64,000 nucleotides of DNA from Mrakia gelida (GCA_024345305.1 BRON01000007.1:62001-126000); one strand, 5' to 3'; shown: positions 42,782 to 52,748, counted from the first letter of the stretch. Notes: generated by a model not told the origin, from the sequence alone. Translations and numbers: made by a program.

Positions 42782-42854
42782 GTGAGTGTAGCTTTTGCTA
42801 CTCTACGTACTATTCATCTATATATTACTTATACTGACGAGCATCTCTCTGCAG
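42782..42854 (+). other. intron-like segment inside family B LTR
   Basis: 73 nt starting GTGAGT directly after CTCTCTGCAG and ending CTCTCTGCAG. A direct repeat of about 26 bp (ACTGACGAGCATCTCTCTGCAG and bases before it) precedes the donor and ends at the acceptor. Equivalent borders occur at 40039..39967 (-) and 51264..51335 (+). Confidence 0.5.
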
Positions 42855-43638
42855 CGAACTACACCCACCTTTGAACACAAGTAGGGTAAGATACCCTCGA
42901 AAGAGATGCTCTGTAGGCGATCCCAGTTTGAGAGAACAGGTGCTCGGTCCAGATTCGTCCAGCAGCTGTGAGCCATCTTGAGAGTTGTCGTCGCGTACTC
43001 CAGCCGAGAGGGATCGAGGTGAGGGAGGAGGACGAAGTGGATGAGGGAGTGGAAGAATGATCCGCGGTGAAAAGAGACGAGGCGAACGAGGTCGAGAGGA
43101 AGGAGTCCAGAGTCGGCAATGGTCCTCGAGGACGAGATGTCGAGTCGAGATGGGAGGGCGGGCGAGCTAACGAGGTCAAGGGTAAGGGTCTTCGTTTGGA
43201 GGAGGGAGAGGAAAGGGTTGAGGCGAGGAGAGCTGGTCGACTGGTAGGTAGGAGAGAGAGAGGTGAAGTAAGATTATCCATCTCGAGATGAGCCTCGTAA
43301 CTGAGTAGGCGAAAGAGTGGAGACTCAAGACTCACAGCGTCCCTCGAGCAGAAGAAGCGTGCGGGAGAGTTGAACCGCTTCAAGACAACGTCTCGATAGA
43401 GCAGGGGCGAGGTTTCGACCAGGAAGTCGTAAGAGCATCGAGCTAGTATGGCAAGGGTTCGAGTACTGGAGAGTCGGAAGATCTGGAGCAAGAGGTCCCC
43501 TGGGAGCTCCCGAGAAGGAGAGGAGGAGACCTGAGGAAGAGAGAGAGAAAAGGACTCTAAGCTTTGGGAAGCCGAGATCGCATCAAGGGGACTGAAGAGG
43601 CCTACCGGTGTTATCCCTAAGCGACTATTCAATCTCAT

Positions 43639-44962
43639 ACGAGCTGAGGAGACGACTGATGGCGGATGGAAAGCTGGCGAAGAGAAGAAAGGGCGGAAAG
43701 GCGAGTTGGTGCTCAAGGCGCTCCTTCCTCCTTCGGCACCGACCTCTTCCTCCATTCCCTTCACCCCGACCCTTCAGTTCAACAAGTGACTTAAAGGTAT
43801 TCACTTTATCAACCTTGCATCATGCTCCCTAAGACAGTCCAGCCGAGTTCGGAAATGGTTTGTGTCCGCTCTGAAAGAAGAAGAAGGACCGCCGTCCAGA
43901 AGTCAGCTGGTTCCTCCTTCCCTCTCGTTCCTCTCCTTCTTCAACCAACATCCTGCTCCTCAGCCTCTCCTCTGCTGGTTTTGGGCTCACGCTAAGCGTA
44001 GTAGAGGACCAGAAGATGAGAGAGATGATGTCTCTGAAGAGGGGCCGAGGTGAAAATCGAGATGGCCGTTGATCGCAAAGAAAAGGAGAGGGAGTTTCTC
44101 TTTTCATCAACGCCACTTCGTCGAGCTTTTTACAAGAGTTCGTAGCAGCCCACCTCGGACGCATCCCTTCGAACCCTCGGGTTGAACTAGGTACATACCT
44201 CTTCGTCGTCGCGCTTGATCTTCGTCTGATATCGGATCGTTGAGACGCAGGTCTTCGTTGTCTACCTGCTACCGTGTTTTGGGTGTAGTTCCTTTCCCCT
44301 ATTACATCGTCTTCCCCGATAAACCAGAAAACGTCAAGACAAAGAAAGAGACTCGTCGAATGAAGACACTGGAAGGGAGTAGAGAGCGGGACAAAACGGC
44401 AGAGAGACGAGAAAATAGGATTGATTGCGAAGACAGTTGGGGTTGACGAACTCCCAGCGCTCGGTCGATGAGTGGGGCTCGAGGACGCCTGTTTCAAGAT
44501 ACTCGGAATCGGCGAATGGCGGAGGGAGTTGCGGCTACCCATTCACTCTCGCTACGTCCCATCTTCCACCTCCAACAACCACCCGCCACTTAGGCCATGG
44601 AGCAGCAAACCAGGATCTATAGAGAAAGAAGGAGGATACTCACGAGTAGAGCTTGTTGAGGAGAGCAGGGACATTAGCCCTACTTAAGCGACGTCCGACT
44701 TTGCAAGATCATATCCTCGTTACAGCGAGGTTGTTGGCTGCCTGCACTGCTGCTTTGCGAGAAGCCATGTCGGGGGGAGGGAGGGGCCTGCTAGATGGAC
44801 AGATCTTGAGGCTTTCAGCATCGACTGCGGGAGTCTTGACCTCGAGCTGACCGTCAGCAGCCACCTTCCTCCCTAACCAATCTCGCCCGCTTAGTACCGT
44901 AAAATCGTCGGACGTCCTCCTGTTCGCTTCTACCACCAAGGTTCCCTCAAGTTTCAACTCGT
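43639..44962. other. no resolved gene
   Basis: Several open frames (43829..44542, -; 44709..44957, -, with TLVVEANRRTSDDFTVLSGR and GRKVAADGQLEVKTPAV) look partly exonic but cannot be assembled or named. Confidence 0.3.
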
Positions 44963-47362
44963 ATGCCGTCTACGTCTCCGATCAGCCCTGTCCGTCAGGC
45001 CCAGACAAACTGGTAAGTCGCCTTCGATGAAGGAACTCATCGATTAGGGAAGCTCACCGTTCCCCTTCCGTCCCTCCGGACATCGCTCCCTTCCTCACCT
45101 GACAGTTCCTCCCCATCGACGGACCCCATCTCTCGCTTGCCCGCAAGCGTCTCAACGAACATCTTCTCTCTTGTCCCAACACCCAGCCTCGCTTCCTCCG
45201 CTCGAGTCTCCAAGAGCTGGCACGCCCTCATCGACGGAAGGAGAGACATCTGGCTCGCTAGGTTGCGACACGAAGAGCTCTTGTGGGGAGATGGAACCGA
45301 AGAGGAAGAGGAGGAGAAGGTCAAGCAGCGGTGGGAGGTCCGAGATCGGCTGGATAGAGAACATGCGAGGGAGAGTGAAGCCCCGGCACAGGAGGAGCTG
45401 AGGACAACGGTGAGGAGGAGAAGCCACCCTCTCAAGCACGTCTACAGGATCAGACGGCAGACCAGAGTCAACTGGGAGAGAGAGGATCTAGCTGGAGGGA
45501 AGCTCAGCTTCGAAGGTGATTCGAGCCGTTTCCGGAGTGAGAGGATGCGAGATGCGAAGTGGACTTGCTCCCCTACAGATCTTGACAACCGTCCACTGAC
45601 CTTCATTTCTTTCCTCCCTCCTCCTCGCACTGGGCCAATCCCTATTGATCCTCTAGTGCACGACAGCCATGTGGTCACCTGTATGATCATCAACGGGGAT
45701 ACGGTCATCACGTCAAGTGATGATGTAAGTCGTCTTCCTATCTCGCTTCCGCACTGCGGTCTATACGCTCGAGTGACTGGACTGACGCTCCGTTTGACTG
45801 CAGCGCACCATCTTAGTCTCAAACCTTAAGGACGGTCGCACGGTTCACAAGCTCACTGGACATGAAGGGGGTGTTTGGGCTCTGAAACTTCGAGGAGATA
45901 CACTGGTCTCGGGAAGTACCGACCGGACGGTTCGAGTCTGGTCGCTCGCCAAAGGGAAGCAGACCCACATCTTCCATGGGCACAGTTCAACTGTGGTAAG
46001 TCTTCCTTGGTTCTTTTCCGTCCTTTGCACAAAATATGATCTGACTGGTCTCAATTTCGTTCAGCGAGCCGTTGAAATCGTCGACCCAGTCCGCCAACCG
46101 GACGGCTCCTTCCTCCCACCGCAACCTCTCATTGTGAGCGGTTCGCGAGACAGCACCGCACGCGTCTGGAAGTTTCCGGAAGAGGGGTCGGAGGGACCGT
46201 CGCCCACCTATGTCTTTGTAAGTCCTCATCTACTTCTGTATCTACCTATCTGCCTTCGCTGTGTCCTCTGCCGGGCCTGTTTGAACCCCTTCTTTCAGCT
46301 AAGCTGGTGTATTGTTGATTTTCCTTAGCACCCTTCTCACGGTCCACCCGTAGTCGAACCAGTCCCTTCGGAGAAGAACCCTCACCACCTCCACCTTTTG
46401 ACGGGCCACACCAACGCCATCCGCGAGCTTGCAACGCACGGCAAGTACGCGGTCACAGCCAGCTACGATCAGACTCTTAGAGTCTGGGATATCATCGAAG
46501 GAAGGTGTGTGCACGTTCTAGAGGGTCATACGCAGAAAAGTGAGTCGGTAGCCTCACAGGCACGTTTTGACGAGTCGAGACATGGACGCACTGTTTGAAG
46601 TTGGACTCATCTTGTTTCTGCGGCCCTCACTCCACCAGTCTACTCTGTCGTCATCGACTCTAAAATGAACCGCGTCTTTTCAGGCTCGATGGAGTGAGTC
46701 CATCTAGTACTCCTTCCGTCTCCCACATCCCGCCTGGACTTCGGCCTTGACCTTACCCCTTCCCCCCCCCAAAAAAAAGCTCAACCATCATCGTCCACTC
46801 CCTCCTTACTGGCGCCCTTCTCCAAACCCTCTCCGGTCACACCTCCCTTGTTGGCTTGCTCACCCTCAACGTCCCCCTGTCAACCCACCTCATCTCAGCC
46901 GCTGTCGACTCAACCATCAAGGTCTGGACCGCCTCTCCCTCAACTGCCGCATCGAGTACCGAGCTGTACACGTGCGCCCATACGCTAGCAGGACACCAAG
47001 GCGCCATCACTTGTCTCGCGGCAGACGAGACGAGGCTGATCGCTGGCTCGGAGGGCAGCGTGAAGCTTTGGGACATCCACACTGGGAACTTCAAGAAAGA
47101 CTTAGTCTCGGGACCGGGTGCGCAAGGGGTGTGGCAAGTTGCGTTCGACAGGATGTGGCTGGTGTGCGCTCTCAACCGAAACGGGAGGACTGAGTGAGTC
47201 TGATTGGGATCGACATGATCTGGTCCTCGGATGGTGCAAGACTGTTGACGCGCGTCCCTGTTCTCGGCCCGGCGTCACAGGATAGAGGTGCTAAAAGTTG
47301 GAAAACATGGGTATGACGATGACGGAGCTGGGGATGAGGAGCTGGATAGGTTGCTCACCTAA
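44963..47362 (+). CDS. CDC4: Cdc4-type F-box/WD40 protein, SCF substrate receptor, 591 aa
   Basis: Eight exons, 44963..45012, 45106..45724, 45804..45995, 46065..46217, 46329..46539, 46639..46693, 46780..47193 and 47281..47362 (1776 nt), joined in phase by GT-AG introns, ATG to TAA. The F-box is ISRLPASVSTNIFSLVPTPS, LASSARVSKSWHAL (residues about 24-60). A charged linker follows, then a WD40 propeller: TSSDDRTILVSN, GHEGGVWALKLRGDTLVSGS, TDRTVRVWSLAKGKQTHIFH, GHSSTVRAVEIV, VSGSRDSTARVWKFPEE, LLTGHTNAIRELATHGKYAV, SYDQTLRVWD, SGHTSLVGLLTLNVPLSTHL and GSEGSVKLWDIHTGNF. Repeat order and the final GVWQVAFDRMWLVCALNRNG match Cdc4/Fbw7 closely. It recruits phosphodegron-bearing substrates to the SCF ubiquitin ligase in the nucleus. 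The N-terminus is short: yeast Cdc4 has a long extension and dimerisation segment before the F-box, and an in-frame stop at 44900 limits extension here. Best-preserved gene of the window. Confidence 0.9.
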
Positions 47363-48911
47363 GTACATCGGTCTATACGCATTCTTCCTTTCAGAGTTCC
47401 TGGATTGAGAGGACGCGCTTAGCCATCACCCATCTCCTCCTGACTCCGTTTCCCTTCCAAGCATCTCCCTTCTCCATAGCGCAGATCTGGCAATTTCTCA
47501 ATCTCCCAGCTTGGCTCTAAGGGTTAGTATAGTTCCTCTATGTACGCTTGCCGTACGGACAATGAAGAGTGTTCTAAATAAGGTTGATGAAGTGCCAGCA
47601 AAGATGATCTCTAAGCAATATGTTAAGCAAATGAGTTTATAGTTAGACAACGAAAACGAGACGCTGGGAAGGGTTCCTTCGTTGCTCGACCTAGTTTCAA
47701 TAACGCACTCAACAAGTAGGCCTCGTCGCCTCCTTCAATCTTAACCCTTCCTACCTCAACACTCCCGATCACCTCATCCCCGTCGATTCTGCCTACTACC
47801 TCGTCATCAAGTCAGCGGAATACAGCATTGCTCGAGCGCTCCCTGCTCCCTGGCCCGTCGTCGGATCCACGCTTGAAGCTCAACAAATCGACATCTAGCC
47901 GAGGTCGTACAAGCAAGACTTCTTTCGATACTCCTCCGTCCAGAACCTTCTTAGGGAGGACTTTCATCTAGATGTTAGGAAATGCTCATGATTTTTGTTA
48001 TCACCGTTCGCCGGCTGCCTGCCTCAGCCTGCCCTACATAGTAGATCCGTCCGCGCCCGCTCGCGCCGAGGGCCCAGGAACGCGTCGAAGATCGCTCATA
48101 ATTACTCTTTCCCTTTCTCGACTTCACCAGCTGCCTCCTTGTCGGCGCTGCGATGAATCCCAATTCGGCTCCGGAACGTCATCCTCATCTCTCTTTCTCC
48201 TCCTGGGTGACGCCTTCTTTCCTCGCAGACTCCCTGCCTTGCAGAGGTGGTCTCCCTTTTCCAATCCGTCCTTCAACCACCATCGCTTATCTTCGAAAAC
48301 GTCGCACAATCGATATATCATTCCCTTCCTTCCTAGTAATCTTTTTCCACGCAGCCACAAGGGAAGTTCGCTTCGAAGCAAAAGAGGCAATGATGAAACT
48401 GTTGGGATCTTGGAACTGAAAAAGAAAGGGAGCGGAAGTCGGCGATCCTTCGCTACGTGGCGTTTTGAGCTTTCGCCAATTGTAAAGCAGAAGCGAGTTG
48501 CTTGGTTCGGACGATACTCCATCTTCTTCTCCTTGCAGTGTCGGCTCGAGAGGGAGGCCACGTCGTCAGCGCAGCAGGCGAAGTTCTAATCCTGACCTCT
48601 TACATGAACGGCGAGGGTCCCAGGATCAGCTTGCTCAAAAAAAAGAAGTAAGATCTCCCACGATAATCGAAGTCGAAGTGGTGAGGGTAGCTGCCAAGCA
48701 GCAGACGAACAGGGAGAGGGGGTCAGTAAAAAGCTTGGAGACGATGTACAGACGGATGATCTCGTCTCTGGCACATTGCTGAAGGGAATAGTTGAAAACC
48801 GCGGCAGCGGAAGCAGTTGTGATAGAAGAGAAGAAAGGAGGAGAAAGGGCGGTAAGTAACATCTTTCTGACCCGCCATCTCATTGTTTTTCCGCTCCATA
48901 GCGAGGGTGAG
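47363..48911. other. no intact gene; gene debris and repeat
   Basis: 47710..47890 reads LVASFNLNPSYLNTPDHLIP and VDSAYYLVIKSAEYSIARAL before a stop, like a piece of a coding exon. 47972..48589 has long Arg/Ser-rich frames on both strands without recognisable content. Confidence 0.35.
47633..47710 (+). repeat. dispersed repeat, pair with 4443..4530
   Basis: Shares GTTAGACAACG/GTTAGACGACG, CGCTGGGAAGGGTTCC/CACTGGGAGGAGTTCC and TTGCTC.ACCT.GTT with 4443..4530. Confidence 0.55.
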
Positions 48912-48930
48912 AAACGACAGGCTGTCGTCT
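48912..48930 (+). repeat. dispersed palindrome, copy K
   Basis: AAACGACAGGCTGTCGTCT; flanks shared with copy D. The minus strand reads G-D-D-S-L-S-F-L-T-L-A in a frame of about 80 codons. Confidence 0.8.
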
Positions 48931-48959
48931 CCGCTACTCTGCTGTTCCACCTTCCGCAA

Positions 48960-49354
48960 ATAGATTAGAGAGGCTGAACATTACGGAGGAGACGACAAAC
49001 AACACTGACTTTAGGGGATATCCATTCAGGACGCTGGCCAGAATCGATGCGAGAAACTGCGATGAGGAGTAGGAGAGAAGAAGGACTTGAGCTTCAACCT
49101 CGACGGAACGAGCTGAACATCAGTTCAATGAGCTCAACTTTGTATCCTCCAAAGGGGCGAAGCTCGGGTTGGTGTTTCTTTTTGACGTGCTGAGTAACTT
49201 GAGAAAGTAATTCGTAGGCTGGAAAATCTCTGCAGACCAACCTCGAGCAAGCAAAAACCATTCGTCCAGGAGTAAACAAAGTGCTCAACCACCAGCTAGG
49301 CGTCCCTCTCTCATTAAGCACCTTAGAATCTCTCGTCGTAATGGAAAGATGCTA
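48960..49354. other. no recognisable gene
   Basis: A minus-strand frame 49094..49321 is open but has no recognisable motif. Confidence 0.35.
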
Positions 49355-49772
49355 CCTTACGAGTGCACGCTAAGGTTCGTTCTCAGCCCCTTTTCGCGTT
49401 CTCGCTTCGTGACCCCTCTCTCCGACTCACACTCACGACGCGTTCATCTTCTTCGCTCCTTTCGCTCTTTGCTCTCCTCGCCTCAGGGAGGCTTCAGCTT
49501 CCGTCAGCTCGGAGGCATAGGACGAGCCGACTTCGCTTCTTAGGCTGGAATTGAGGTCGTATCAGTTTCTGCTCTCGCTTTGAAGGGGACGGACAACGTT
49601 CCTCGCGCTTTGACCGTCGAGGAGATCGCTCGTGAGGCTCGGATTATTTCAGCTCTCAATTTATTGGACTAAAACTCACTCTTCCATGTTTGCTTCCCTG
49701 AATATGTCCGAGACTTCCGTCAAGCTGCTCTCAACGCCATCGAAACTGGGTTCAACGGTGTCGAGATTTGTT
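49355..49772 (+). pseudogene. old yellow enzyme (NADPH dehydrogenase) fragment
   Basis: OYEs are FMN enzymes that reduce activated alkenes with NADPH. Pieces in order: VHAK before a donor GTTCGT; QLGGIGRADFAS, equivalent to the family's QLWH.GRA segment; SALALKGTDNVPRALTVEEI, with the diagnostic PRALT.EEI; and YVRDFRQAALNAIETGFNGV then EI, the helix before the HGANGYL loop. Damage is visible: a TAG after ADFAS, and the acceptor before YVRDF reads CCCT instead of AG. The flavin- and substrate-binding N- and C-terminal parts are absent. A clear OYE relic. Confidence 0.75.
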
Positions 49773-50219
49773 CGTCCTCTTTCTCTGTCTCTCTCGCTTT
49801 TCATCCATTCCTTCTCTTTCCACCTAGAAGGTGGCAGAAGTTTGGGGAAGAAAGGAGCTCACATCGAACATCGGATGACTCGTGCGATTTGCTCAACTGC
49901 TGCTGGCTGATGAGGATAGGAGGACGACGTTTTGTTGTTCTATGGATTTCCCAAAAACAGGCCCTCTAGGAAGGGAAAGCTGGATCTTTTCAGATAATAC
50001 CGTTTCTCCCTAATCTTTCCAACGGCGTCGTCACCCTCATCGCTCCAGGATCTCAAGAGACGAAGAAAGATTATGAACCATCACGCCGAGGGTTAAGTAC
50101 AGAATGAGGGTTAGGGTTATTGATCGATGGGCAGGGTAGAAGCTCTGTCAGTGTTGATAAGAGATAATAAAACCTAGGTCAACTCGAGAAGACGAGAAGC
50201 GGGCTAAAGAAAGGTCGAG
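49773..50219. other. no recognisable gene
   Basis: Includes two telomere-type units (GGGTTAGGGTTA) at about 50107..50118. Confidence 0.35.
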
Positions 50220-50309
50220 ATGGCAAACTCACCTCAGATCGAACGCGTCCAGATCGAAACCTGCGACAAAGAGGGCAAAGACAGCCTGTCGTTCACACCG
50301 TTCACGTAG
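50220..50309 (+). CDS. 29-codon mini frame ending in palindrome L
   Basis: MANSPQIERVQIETCDKEGK then DSLSFTPFT and TAG. The first 20 codons look like the N-terminus of a real protein, to which the palindrome-encoded tail is attached. Could be a truncated gene start; coding status unknown. Confidence 0.3.
   Translation: MANSPQIERVQIETCDKEGKDSLSFTPFT
50277..50293 (-). repeat. dispersed palindrome, copy L
   Basis: AAAGACAGCCTGTCGTT. Downstream GTCCAGCAGACGGATGATCATT matches the context of copies G and J. Confidence 0.8.
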
Positions 50310-50493
50310 AGTCCAGCAGACGGATGATCATTAGTGAACTTGCGAGTAGAACCGATACGAAAAAGGCTTCTCCCCCTCGAGCCTCGAGGAGAGACACAGC
50401 ATCAACGAAAAACGACAGGTTGTCTTTTCTTCTTCTCAGCCAACTACGCCCCCACCCCGTCACCAAAGAGGAAATGAGATCTTTGTTGGGCAA
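50302..50493 (-). other. 63-codon frame spanning palindrome M
   Basis: Reads SWLRRRKDNLSFFVDAVSLL and ASSLMIIRLLDST. The M-I-I-R-L stretch equals the translation next to copy G (VVMIIRLRDP), so it is repeat-derived. Not assigned as a gene. Confidence 0.35.
50410..50428 (+). repeat. dispersed palindrome, copy M
   Basis: AAACGACAGGTTGTCTTTT; inverted relative to copy L, 117 bp away. Confidence 0.75.
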
Positions 50494-51055
50494 AAGCTGA
50501 GCTTCAGGGTCCGTTAGTCTTCGAACGCGTCAAGCGGGGACTGACCACTTCTTCCGTCAGCCGTTCCTTACACGTTTACTCCCTGGATATTTTAAAGCAG
50601 TGGGTAGATGTATGAGTGTAGTTATATAGAGGTACGCGGAGTCTGCACGTCGGTTCCTTATGGAGAACGAGGCGACGTAAGATACAGAGGTGATTCAAGT
50701 TAGAGAACAAAAGAGAGGCGAGCAAAAGGCCCTTTATCACTAGAAAGTTCTAGAAAGAGGTAGTACGTAAAGAAAGAAAACGGAGAGAACGGGAAGGAAG
50801 CCCAGATCGACGCAGTGTATAGAAAGCTGGAGGGAACAATGATCAAGTACAACGCGTTAAGTTGGGAGGATCCGGAGTAGACGACGACGTGACGTAATTC
50901 CCTGACGCGGAGGTGCATTTCTACCACGGAAGTTTTTGACCATGCTCGTCGAAGAATTTCCCAGTGTCCTTGAGACTCAACGAGTTAATGTAGCTAGCAC
51001 TGTGAGGTTTGAAGATGAAAGGTAAGGACAGAAGACAGTTTTGTTGAGAAGTGCG
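50494..51055. other. no recognisable gene
   Basis: Weak similarity near 50664..50700 to the 5730/29288 repeat; otherwise nothing. Confidence 0.35.
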
Positions 51056-51353
51056 TGTTGAGATGAGACGAGCCGCGTCGAGTCGTTTCTAGCACCTTCT
51101 CTCTTCTCCATAGTTCTAGTAATTTCTTCGTAGGTAGCTTAGTCATCTCTTGTGATGATAGATACGTCATAGGTGCTGCGGAGGGTTCTCGTAGAGTATA
51201 TAACGAGGGCTCGCACTGAGAGGAGGAAGTTCTTCACTTGTACTGAAGACCATCCTTTTCTAGGTGAATTCTACCGTCTCTCGCGCTACTATATCTCCTT
51301 TATATATTACTTGTACTGAAGACATCCTTCTCCAGAGGCGACATCCCACAACA
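51056..51353 (+). mobile_element. diverged solo LTR, family B
   Basis: 298 bp starting TGTTGAGATGAGACGAG and ending ATCCCACAACA. Shares with 42553..42877 the order GCGTCGAGT.GTTTCTAG, TACGTCATAG, GTATATAA, CTTCACTTGTACTGA, then GTGA...CCAG and TATATATTACTTGTACTGA. Many substitutions, so much older. Intron-like segment 51264..51335. Confidence 0.7.
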
Positions 51354-51648
51354 GAACCAAGTGAGAGGAGGAAAACAGTGGTCGTTGCGCCCGATAGCTT
51401 GGACATAAATATTTACATGTCGTTCTGACTGGGATAATTCGATTAAGCAGCCAAAGTCCATTGCAGAGAGATAAGGACGGTCCAGCAAGAAGCAGAGATG
51501 GAGAGCGGAAAGAGTACAGCTGAACGAGGACAAGTACACGTGGAACGAGGGCAACAAAGTAAAAAAAAGGAATCAAACGAAAAGATGGACGAAAAGGTTC
51601 GTGAGCAGCAATTTGAGAGACAGGTCATCAGGCGGAACCGTTTCCTCC
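51354..51648. other. intergenic
   Basis: Nothing recognised; downstream of the lectin-domain gene. Confidence 0.4.
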
Positions 51649-52748
51649 TCAGTAGTCGTAAGAGGGCGCACCGGCCCAGACCTGATTGAGGTTCCCGTTT
51701 CCGCATGCCCAGGTCTGAGTCCTGCCAGGTGCAAAAACCACACGGGTCAGTCTGTAGCGCTGTGATGCTAACCAGGCGCCGATAGGGCGGGCATGAACGT
51801 ACTGGACGCCGTCTTGGATCTTCCCGTCCGTCAGGTCAAGGCATTGACCTTTTCCCTCCACGGCCAAGCGCTTGTCCGCCGTGATGTACCAGTTCTGCGC
51901 AGCAAGATTGTCGTAGCACTTCCAGATTTTCATCCCTGTACCCGAAGAAGGGTTGGTCCCTGCGTCGAGGCAGAAGTCGGTTCCAGCGAGTCGGATGGAT
52001 GTTCGACCGGGTCCGGCATCGTACACCCATCTCTGAGCGGGTGTTTTGTTGCATTTGTAGACTTGGACGGGCTGTCTGGGGTGGGAAGAATCGAATGGAG
52101 GTGAGGTACGGCAGAGTGAGTTGATGGCGGAATGAGAAAATGGAGAGGTCAGGCCGCGCAGAAAGGGGGCAAGGCGGAGAGGGGATTGACATACCCGTTC
52201 TGTCGTATATCACCTCGAACGTCGAGGCATTTGCCAGAATCTTTCCCTGGCTGAATGAGTGCCGCTCGCCGACAGGCTGGCGAAGGAAGAGCGGTTGGGG
52301 GACAGTAGGCGTCCGAAAGCTTGCCGTCCTTGGAAAAGAGAAGCATGCCGGCCGAAGTCTGCAGTTGTCCAAAAAGTCCATCACTTTCAGTGCGAGAGAG
52401 GAGGAGGGCGTAAAAAGGAACTGGCTAGGACTGAAGGGGGACTCACGTAGAAGCAGGACAAGGCCCTTGCAGGCTTGCCGGGCTGCTCGAAGGTGCTGTA
52501 TTTGCATTCGGCGAGGTTGGAGCGGTCCAAGCCATAGACGTTGTCGCAGTAGTAGAGGTCAGGGCACGGGGGAGTTTGTCTCTGAAGGAAGGAAAGGACG
52601 AAGGGAAGAAGAAAGATGGGAAAAGGGATGGTGGCGTCGTCAGCACGGCGCGGATGGAGCAGGTGCAAGGGGGACTGACCTCGGAGATCGCAGCGCCCTT
52701 GACGGCAGCAGCGACGAGGGAAAGAATAGTCGTGAGGTATGCGAGCAT
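51649..52748 (-). CDS. secreted R-type (beta-trefoil, CBM13-like) lectin-domain protein, 237 aa
   Basis: Five exons on the minus strand, 52748..52680, 52581..52447, 52358..52195, 52075..51803 and 51721..51649 (714 nt), in phase across GT-AG introns, ATG to TGA. Begins with a signal peptide (MLAYLTTILSLVAAAVKGAA). A Cys-rich lead PPCPDLYYCDNVYGLDRSN is followed by a ricin-B-type trefoil: LIQPGKDSGKCLDVRGD, VQVYKCNKTPAQRWVYDAG, FCLDAGTNPSSGTGMKIWKC, DNLAAQNWYI, GKGQCLDLTDGKIQDGVQTQ and TWACGNGNLNQVW. The Q-x-W motifs are those of R-type carbohydrate-binding domains; no catalytic domain accompanies it. Probably an extracellular sugar-binding protein. Divergent from the Cys-rich GPI protein gene about 1 kb away. 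Confidence 0.85.

Larger units (their letters stand above)
42553..42877 (+). mobile_element. solo LTR, family B, inside an F-box gene
   Basis: CAAGT occurs at 42548..42552 and 42878..42882, a 5-bp target duplication. By comparison with the 39944 copy the LTR proper starts TGTTGAAAAGG at 42561, so eight extra bases (GTTATCCC) lie between duplication and LTR. It ends CACCTTTGAACA. Confidence 0.8.
42509..43638 (-). pseudogene. F-box-like gene interrupted by family B LTR
   Basis: Minus strand, ATG at 43638. Exon 1 (43638..43336) contains SSPSRELPGDLLLQIFRLSS, TRTLAILARCSYDFLVETSP and LLYRDVVLKRF: a clear F-box-like motif. After a GTGAGT donor, exon 2 starts at 43240 (acceptor CTACCAG) with SPRLNPFLSLLQTKTLTLDL and continues leucine-rich to FEGILPYL at 42878, where the LTR begins. 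Beyond the LTR the frame continues from 42552 as K-R-I-R-G-V-R-T-R-Y-E-E and stops at 42509. So the LTR sits in the last exon near the C-terminus. It is convergent with the intact F-box gene, whose stop is only 103 bp away. Confidence 0.65.
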
